Translations under genes and position numbers: made by a program
The notes under the pieces: model-generated
The model's input: the letters and a program-made list of their open reading frames with translations, nothing else
Told to the model about the DNA's origin: nothing
Database searches by the model: none
Assembly (NCBI GenBank): GCA_012934845.2
Contig: WNNJ02001412.1
Span: 1 to 64,000, forward strand
Direction of reading: 5' to 3'
Length of the DNA: 64,000 nucleotides
Source: Pomphorhynchus laevis
Lineage: Eukaryota > Acanthocephala > Palaeacanthocephala > Echinorhynchida > Pomphorhynchidae
Shown here: positions 56,497 to 64,000 of the stretch, in pieces
Position numbering within the stretch: position 1 is the first letter of the stretch
How the letters are laid out: every line of letters begins with the position of its first letter

Positions 56497-58150
56497 TATA
56501 AGTATTCAGCTTGTTGGATAATGCAGCATATTCTGATACACGACGATTACGAAAAGCTTTATCTTGTTGATTTTAGATGTCTTTAATGACTGGAGTTATC
56601 CAGCATGGATCATCATATATATCCATACTCTCCTTTGCGGTAAAAAATAACTCTGTTACCCACTTTAATGTATCCTCAATCAATATCAGAGCATCATTCA
56701 AACTGACTCTCTTCCAATCAATATCCCTCAAAGCACCAACAACTGACTTATGAAACGGATCTAGGTATTGGTCACGCTTATCATAAACTTACTTAAAACG
56801 AGCCTCACTTTTTACTTTCTTGGTTTTGTGTTGTACAATCAGAGTGAAACCATGATCTGATGTAGAAAGAGGACTGCATGTTCGTGGATGTGATTGATAA
56901 GCCTTCACATTTGTGTAGGCTAGGTCAAGCTTTGCACTGCCTATAGTTGGAATATTAACTGTCTGCATAATATTATACATTAAGGCTACCTTCTCTATAT
57001 TCAAGTGATGAAATCACCCGCAAGTAAATAATTTGAAACTTTATCATTGGAAACACTACTCAAATGATAATATATAATATTTAAAGATTTTTGCTTATTT
57101 CAGGTTGGAGGATGATATACGTCTGTTATCGCTAACTGCAATTCCCCATTTATTAATTTTCTGTAAGTTTATTGTAAAAAATTCAAGATCGTCGTACGTC
57201 AAACCCCCACAATTACGTACATCAAAAGAGTGTTGATTTAACAAGGATGGAAATACCGCCACCTCTTTGATTATCTTCCCTATAAATATTATGGCACACA
57301 TACCCGGGAATTATATTGATCCACTCCTTCCGTCAACTATGTCTCTACAATAATAACTACACCACATTCATGTATATGGGAAACGCTTCTAAATCGTTAA
57401 ATTTATTTCGAACATTACGAGTATTACAAAACGCAATACTGGGGTACATAAATTTACTCTCATAAGTGTGAATATAAAGATAACGACTATACAACTGATC
57501 CGTATCTTCTGACTGCCCTAGTCACAACGACTGTGTGACTTGAAGGATCCATGACGCAGTCAACGTTATTCAAGTTATTGATAAATTTCTCAGTCACTCT
57601 ACCTCGGACAATCTCAAAGTGCTTGTCGGGATTCTCAATTTCTAATTTTCTACGTTCTTTTCTTACCGTAAAGTCCTATTGCTTTTCAATGGGTGACAAA
57701 TCCGGTTAAATATAAACATCTTTATATTCAGTGGATATTCGAAGTCTTGATTTCTCCAAAATTTCATTTCTCAAAGCTTGACAGGCTTCAACTAACAACA
57801 ACTGCATTCCTTTACAATTCATGTATCCCAATCTCTTCAAATCCAAGTTCTTATCGCCAAGTTTAATGCCAATATTATCACATAATTTTCGAACCAACTC
57901 TTCATCATTTTCAATTAATGAAGTTCCGGTAATTATAACATTTTCTTTACGTCTTTCCTCTGTACTAAATTCCTTGGTTAATGTATGAAAATTAAGTCTG
58001 TTTTTAGGCACATTAGACGATGCAATTTTAGCCTATTTTACTGCAGATTGTATGGATTGTTCCACTGATTCTGAAGCGACCTTTGTGAATGTTGTAACTG
58101 AATCACACATCGTATCTGATATAGTGGACATTTTTCAACTTCTGATATAA
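56497..58150 (-). mobile_element. Reverse LINE, ORF1 and APE half
   Basis: Reading down: ORF1 with an L1-like RRM (57706-58011: ENVIITGTSLIENDEELV, KLCDNIGI, LDLKRLG, KSRLRISTEYKDVYI); APE pieces (NCGGLTYDDLEFFTINLQ 57095-57301; SAKLDLAYTNV, LSTSDHGFTLIVQHKTKK 56789-57004); post-APE linker DIDWKRVSLNDALILIEDTL, DDPCWITPVIKD (56560-56780). Ends at the CR1 poly-AATA junction; the RT resumes at 51890 and below. Several stops and frameshifts. Confidence 0.7.
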
Positions 58151-58640
58151 TTTTTGAATCCATATCATACAACTCCGTTTACATAATCTTTATTCGTTAT
58201 TGAAAATTATAGCTTTTTATTAATTTAATGATGATCTCAATAATATGTCAAGTTGTTGTAGCACAAATTTCAACTCATAGAATTCGCCGCCTTCAAGATC
58301 TTTTATTTTCAATTCTTTTATTCTTCGCCATTTTGTTGTTCATGAAAGCGATATGCATTAAAAGTATTTAAGGTTGAAAACACTTATACCGAAATAGATT
58401 GAAACAATTGAATGTTTCCACGGAAACTGCAACATATTATATGAAGACTGTATCATTGTCTCTAGCCTTTTTTCGATCTTTAATATGCCAAAGTTTACTG
58501 GATCACCTGTAATTATTAATTCCTTTTCAACATGTGAATGCACTCTAGAATCATTTAATTGATTATACTGTATATTCGATATTCCTCTCTAATTCTAAAA
58601 AGAAAGCACATGCTTAGTGCTGAATGTTTCGCTGCATACA
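58151..58640. other. No gene recognised
   Basis: AT-rich DNA between two LINE remnants; the ORF at 58358-58543 has no motif. Confidence 0.4.
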
Positions 58641-60440
58641 CATTTTGATTAAACAATGTTATCACATCTATACCGGAAAATTAGTCTCAGAAATAAATGG
58701 TCTTACTCCCCATCACGGTTTGACTATTACTGTATGCGTTCGAAGTGTCTTCTACGTCGTTCGTTTAGAACTACCCTCGTTTCCTAAAGCGTTCTCCCAC
58801 TTTTATCCCCATTGATATTCACAGCAACTATTTAGCTCTTCGTAGGTCTCACCGTTCTCTCTTGCGTAGCAAGTCGTTTCTCTTTTGAAAGAACAAACCT
58901 CTATCTTCCTCTAATTCAAGATATAAATGGAATACTCTCAACACTATACTGTCGCATTCTAGCTCTTTTAACACTCGATCCATATAAATTTGCTTATTAT
59001 ATACAATCAAAGCTTGATTCAACTATCCTAGGCATTTATTTTTTTATCGTATTATTTTCTGGATCTTGTCTGCCTGAACTCATTCATTTTCTTCGTGTAT
59101 CTGTCCACGGGGTTTCTCGTGTGCTTTTATCTTTACCTAGCAAAACATCTGCTGATCTTAAATAAAATCTTTGATTTTAACTTGATCCTTTCCTAACCTC
59201 AATGTTTATTTCTTCTATTCATAGTTGCTCTTTACTCCTGCTTGAAAATCTGTCATATTTTAACCATCACTCAATTAGCAATTTCGTGATACATTGCTAG
59301 CTTCATCATATAGCCCTATATCTAACACTCCAACTGTCTCTAAACTTCTTAAACGTATTGTGTTAAACCAGTTAAACATCTTTCTCTCTTCATTCAAACT
59401 CTATCATACTTTCTGATATCGCTTCTCTACTGTGTTGGCTGCCACAATTTTCACGAACTTGCTTCTTGCTCATGATAAGAAACTATACAGTATCATAATT
59501 TTTTTCAACCTTTCTTCTGCGCCTGATATTGTTGACTATTTTATACGTCTTCATCGAATCCGCCGAACTATTGCTTTTATTCTGATAATGTACCCTTGTT
59601 TTCTTATCTCTCTGAACGATCTTTCGGATATATTCCAATGCGTATTTTTCTATCTTTTCATCTCTCTCTATTGTGGCGTTCCCTCGAAGATCTGTGTTTT
59701 GACTAACTCTTTTCTATCTTCCCCTTGACGATCTCTCCAGCATTACATGTGACTCTACATCATACAATATGATAATATTATCCTCAAGTCTCATTGTCCT
59801 GCTCACCTTATCGATGATCTCACCGATTCTTTTACAAATTGTCTTCTATCCATCTCCAAGCATCTTTCCTCGTTTCGTTTGCATATTAACCATTCCGAGT
59901 CTAACATCCTATGGGTTATCCCTTCTTTCTTTTTTTCTCTCATACATCGATATTTCTTAATTCGACTGTGCCTATTGTAAATCATCTTACTTTCTAAGGA
60001 GTTCACTTCAACAGCTGTCTTTCTCTCGATCCTTTCGTTCGTGACTATACCCGCTCTAACAATCTCCTACTTCGCATCCTTCGCACTGTCAAGAGTTTAC
60101 TTGATTTCAACTCTTGTCACTCATTTATCTAAAGTCTAGTGTTTACTAAGATCGAATATTGCCTCAGTCATTTTGCTTTCTCCTCTATATCATTTCTTCT
60201 TCCTCTCCAGTGCTTTGTAAAATTCGGCCGTAAGTATCCTATTTCACCTCTATCGTTTTGATCCTCTTGCCTCTAAATTCAACTGTCTAACTATGAAAAA
60301 ATAAATTATGCTCATTATTTTTGTATCATTTTTCGATTCATTTTCTTAAACTCACCTTCTTACTTGCATCTTTATAGCCTTACTGAATTCTACCTTGCCT
60401 GCAAAAATATTCGTTCATTTGACTCTATTTTTCTAAATGT
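58641..60440 (+). mobile_element. Old, decayed L2-like LINE
   Basis: Pyrimidine-rich + strand tracks ORF2 of copies A and B at low identity: CATCACGGTTTGACTATTAC (APWFD region), LFSIIIFFNLSSAPDIVDYF-like RT motif A (59480-59550), then FNCLSSIYKRLS-like and SRSNNLLLRILR-like stretches (59830-60080). No intact frame. Clearly older than A and B. Confidence 0.6.
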
Positions 60441-60458
60441 TCTTCAAGTTTATCAATT

Positions 60459-60850
60459 GGACGGAACGAACGGGCTGAACGGAATGAATGCACGGACTAA
60501 ATGAGCACACTAAATGACCGGTCTGAACGAACGGACTTTACGAACGGTCTGAACGAACGGTCTGAACGAACGGTCTGAACGAACGGTCTGAACGAACGGT
60601 CTGAACGAACGGTCTGAACGAACGGTCTGAACGAACGGTATGAACGAACGGTCTGAATGAACGGTATGAACGAACGGTATGAACGAACGGACTGAAAGAA
60701 CCGATTGAAAGAACGGACTAAAATAACGGCTGATCAAACGGACTGAACGAATGGATGAACTAACGGACTGGACGAACTAACTGAACGAACAGATTGAACT
60801 AACGAACTGAACGAACAATATTAACGCACGGACTGAACATACACACTGAA
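60459..60850. repeat. 13-bp minisatellite (ACGGTCTGAACGA), array 2
   Basis: At least 16 fairly regular units between 60530 and 60740, decaying at both ends; homologous to 45240-45495. Confidence 0.9.
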
Positions 60851-61190
60851 CAAAATGTGGCCGCCTCAAAATGTGGCCGCCTTTCCCTTTTTATTGCCGT
60901 TTCTCTTCTCCATAATAATATGAATCAGCCATAAGTTCAACTGCCTCCTTTTCATCTTTCAAACACAATATCCGCTCTTTTTTGTCGCTTTATAATTGAT
61001 TCAATTAGTCACACTTTATAACCCTCACATACTCTCCCACACATCGGCATCAACCTTTTGACATTAAAAACTTTTGTTTTTTTATTTTTTATTTTTTTAT
61101 TGTAAAACTTTAAATTTGTAATTTAGTAACTTGTAAATGTATGTATATACATAATAGCAACCTTAATAAACCTGTATTCTTTACAGTATG
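60851..61190 (+). mobile_element. L2-like 3' tail
   Basis: AAAATGTGGCCGCC duplicated at 60855 and 60869; 61090-61190 (TTGTAATTTAGTAACTTGTA, TATGTATATACATAATAGC) resembles 42830-42905 after copy A. Confidence 0.5.
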
Positions 61191-61316
61191 TGATGGGATA
61201 AGAGTTTAGTCGGACGGCGCTCCATTTTCTGATGTATATTGTACAGAATAGAGTATTGGACTACTCAGCAATAAGATTTTTGGATTAAAACGCTTAATTC
61301 CATGTACCCATTATGA

Positions 61317-61775
61317 TTGAATGACGTGGTACAAGGAATTGGCAGAAGTAGTATAATACATAATAAGCAACTATATTATAATAATCAAGTTAAACGCAAA
61401 CCAAAAAGTCATGGTGATAAAAGGAATAGGAAAAATAGAGTTAAAAATATTAAAAAAGATATGTATATAAATGAACAATTAGAAATATTAAAACAACTTT
61501 TAAGTGATAATAAGCTAAAAGATCTTTATGTAAATATAAGAAGTTTTTCTAAAGATATCATTTGTTCAATAAATCAAAAATTAATTAACGACTATGATAG
61601 GCTAAGTTGTATAATAGACAGTTATTGTAATACAAAATACTATAATCGTACAATAAATGTTAATAAAGACAATAGAAAATATACATTAACCATAAACTTC
61701 ATTAATAAATGTATAGATAACATAAATATAGCCGTACTTTTAAATAATTTTAAAAGTAAAGAAATAATAGGATCA
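61317..61775 (+). CDS. PLE-like N-terminal ORF, copy 1
   Basis: Lys/Asn-rich frame: NKQLYYNNQVKRKPKSHGDK, then EQLEILKQLLSDNKLKDLYV, YTLTINFINKCIDNINIA, SKEIIGS. The composition resembles the PLE RT fragments of this window; that it is the PLE N-terminus is inference. At about 61780 the frame runs into the tandem 392-bp unit, so its end (to 61865) is chimeric. Confidence 0.5.
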
Positions 61776-61782
61776 AATAATA

Positions 61783-62957
61783 GTTGCACAAATGCGTATC
61801 CGTTGGTTACGAGGGCACTGAATCTCTCACAGGATTCCGAAAGGAATACGTTTTTTATATATTGATAGTGCGAAAAATCGCTTGTAACTGTGGTCCAGGA
61901 GCCATAATTGGCTACGATTGATTGTAAATCTATGTGTTCTGCTAAATAACTGGACTTTGATCATCAGCTCCATCAGTCTAATGTATCACTCCGAGACGCT
62001 CCGAACCACCCAGCAGTCATCGTCAGTCGGATGAAGTGGTTAGGGTGCGTTTCGACTGCTTTTGTGATAACTGTAAAGACACCAGCAATTCCTCACGATG
62101 CTAGACGAAACTCAGGTGCATAAAGCGTTTTTACTGGCTTGTTGCGTGTGTGGACCTTCTAGTTATTCTTTATATGTTGCACAAATGCGTATCCGTTGGT
62201 TACGAGGGCACTGAATCTCTCACAGGATTCCGAAAGGAATACGTTTTTTATATATTGATAGTGCGAAAAATCGCTTGTAACTGTGGTCCAGGAGCCATAA
62301 TTGGCTACGATTGATTGTAAATCTATGTGTTCTGCTAAATAACTGGACTTTGATCATCAGCTCCATCAGTCTAATGTATCACTCCGAACGCTCCTAACCA
62401 CCCAGCAGTCATCGTCAGTCGGATGAAGTGGTTAGGGTGCGTTTCGACTGCTTTTGTGATAACTGTAAAGACACCAGCAATTCCTCACGATGCTAGACGA
62501 AACTCAGGTGCATCAAGCGTTTTTACTGGCTTGTTGCGTGTTTGGACCTTCTAATTATTCTTTATATGTTGCACAAATGCGTATCCGTTGGTTACGAGGG
62601 CACTGAATCTCTCACAGGATTCCGAAAGGAATACGTTTTTTATATATTGATAGTGCGAAAAATCGCTTGTAACTGTGGTCCAGGAGCCATAATTGGCTAC
62701 GATTGATTGTAAATCTATGTGTTCTGCTAAATAACTGGACTTTGATCATCAGCTCCATCAGTCTAATGTATCACTCCGAACGCTCCTAACCACCCAGCAG
62801 TCATCGTCAGTCGGATGAAGTGGTTAGGGTGCGTTTCGACTGCTTTTGTGATAACTGTAAAGACACCAGCAATTCCTCACGATGCTAGACGAAACTCAGG
62901 TGCATCAAGCGTTTTTACTGGCTTGTTGCGTGTTTGGACCTTCTAGTTATTCTTTAT
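61783..62957. repeat. Tandem array, 3 x about 392 bp
   Basis: Units start at GTTGCACAAATGCGTATCCG: 61783, 62176, 62568; nearly identical (a few substitutions and one indel). Each has a hairpin GGATTCC-GAAA-GGAATAC and a longer stem CGCTCCTAACCAC / GTGGTTAGGGTGCG. No long ORF, and no match to other parts of the window. Flanked by two copies of the PLE-like N-terminal ORF. Confidence 0.9.
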
Positions 62958-63358
62958 TTATATATGAACAATTAGAAATATTAAAACAACTTTTAAGTGA
63001 TAATAAGCTAAAAGATCTTTATGTAAATATAAGAAGTTTTTCTAAAGATATCATTTGTTCAATACATCAAAAATTAATTAACGACTATGATAGGCTAAGT
63101 TGTATAATAGACAATTATTGTAATACAAAATACTATAATCGTACAATAAATGTTAATAAAGACAATAGAAAATATACATTAACCATAAACTTCATTAATA
63201 AATGTATAGATAACATAAATATAGCCGGACTTTTAAATAATTCTAAAAGTAAAGAAATAATAGGATCAGATTTAAGTAAATATATTCCTAAAATAAGGTA
63301 TAAACTCCTACCACCATTAGGACGAAACAAATTTAATATTCAAAGGCAATTAAATTAA
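62958..63358 (+). CDS. PLE-like N-terminal ORF, copy 2
   Basis: From YEQLEILKQLLSDNKLKD it repeats copy 1 almost exactly and extends further: SKEIIGSDLSKYIPKIRYKL, LPPLGRNKFNIQRQLN, stop at 63356. The ATG at 62882 lies in the 392-bp unit, so the first 26 residues are unit-derived. The RT part of a PLE does not follow. Confidence 0.5.
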
Positions 63359-64000
63359 TTACCGGCGTGTCTCAAAAAAAACAAATTTGGCTCGTACTTT
63401 ATAATCTTAACAAGAGATTTTTCAAAATCGAGGTTTCATTCTTTTAAAAATATAAACTTATAGCACCGTAATATACCCTTTATTCTCTCTTGGATACACG
63501 ATGTTGTCGATAAAAGGTCGTAAGTGTTCCTTTGCAGGTGCACGTCGACTGGGGAATCGACTTGTCTGTTCATGATGTTATGATATGTTATATTTATCTT
63601 GAACAAAGTGGTACAAAAATACTCTCAAATAAACTCAATGTTATGAGAATAAATATTCCTGATGATGAGATATTTTTTGGAAAATTAGAAAATAAATCCA
63701 ATTTTCATTTGATGGATATGAATTTTCAATTCAATAAAATAAAAAAGCAGCTATCATTCCAATCCAATTCAAGGATTTTGTATTAATTTATTACAAAATA
63801 TTTTATAAAATATATTTTATATTTAAAATATCCTTTATTTTAAATAAAGGATATTATATTTTTATTATATTTATATTTTAAATGTTTTGAAATATAAAAT
63901 ATAAAACAAAAGTTATCTTTATTTAATGCAATAAGTTTAAAAATCTGGTCTAATTTATATAAGTTATAATTTAATTTCTCTAAATAAGTATCTCTGTTGT
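63359..64000. other. Window end, no gene recognised
   Basis: AT-rich. The ORF at 63532-63786 has no known motif. Palindrome AATATCCTTTATT / AATAAAGGATATT at 63827-63854. Confidence 0.45.

Noticed and set aside
61783-62957. Hammerhead in the 392-bp unit (GAAAC followed by a long stem on the - strand).
   Set aside because: CTGATGA occurs but no stem II can join it to the GAAA part, and stem I is absent.
61317-63358. Assigning the Lys/Asn-rich ORF firmly to a PLE.
   Set aside because: No RT motif is attached in either copy; the link rests on composition and the LPPLGRNKFN-type end, so it is left as probable.

Overview
The window looks like nuclear DNA of an invertebrate animal, probably a worm-like lineage (nematode or flatworm; not resolved). 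It is AT-rich. It holds two spliced animal genes whose introns are either tiny (46 and 52 bp) or several kilobases long and filled with mobile DNA. The rest is mostly retroelements, many broken and nested in one another.

Host genes. (1) An SR splicing factor of the SRSF7/9G8 type lies on the + strand (exons from 61 to 9366). It has an RRM, a CCHC zinc knuckle and an arginine/serine tail. An extra RS-rich exon at 10108-10981 may be an alternative end of the same gene. (2) A calcineurin-B-homologous protein (CHP1-like, four EF-hands, 209 aa) lies on the - strand in four exons (27795 down to 19976). The splice phases join perfectly in both genes.

Layout. 0.4-3 kb: Penelope-like (PLE) fragments, a foldback relative and a minisatellite in SR intron 1. 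5.2-8.7 kb: a reverse APE-type LINE with an internal duplication and an L2-like scrap in SR intron 4. 11.8-14.9 kb: the best PLE reverse transcriptase copy, PLE ends and two foldback elements. 14.9-18.1 kb: a nearly full-length LINE with a restriction-like endonuclease (RLE) and an N-terminal cysteine-rich motif. 20.0-27.8 kb: the CHP gene, whose introns hold a 310-bp tandem repeat with hammerhead-ribozyme-like cores, a cluster of hairpins, PLE pieces and a second RLE fragment. 30.7-37.6 kb: a CR1 tail, then an LTR retroelement fossil with a LINE nested in its left LTR. 38.7-48.8 kb: two closely related L2-like LINEs, a 423-bp foldback element and a 13-bp minisatellite. 48.8-58.2 kb: CR1-clade LINEs, including a long copy (51.95-56.5 kb) sitting inside a reverse LINE of another family. 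58.6-61.2 kb: a decayed L2-like copy and a second array of the same 13-bp minisatellite. 61.3-63.4 kb: a duplicated PLE-like N-terminal ORF flanking three tandem 392-bp units.

The most unusual signals are the tandem hammerhead-like repeats at 20.7-21.3 kb (retrozyme-like), the 392-bp x 3 array at 61.8-63.0 kb, the nearly intact RLE LINE, and a foldback family whose arms keep base pairing through compensating changes. No tRNA, rRNA or CRISPR array was seen.
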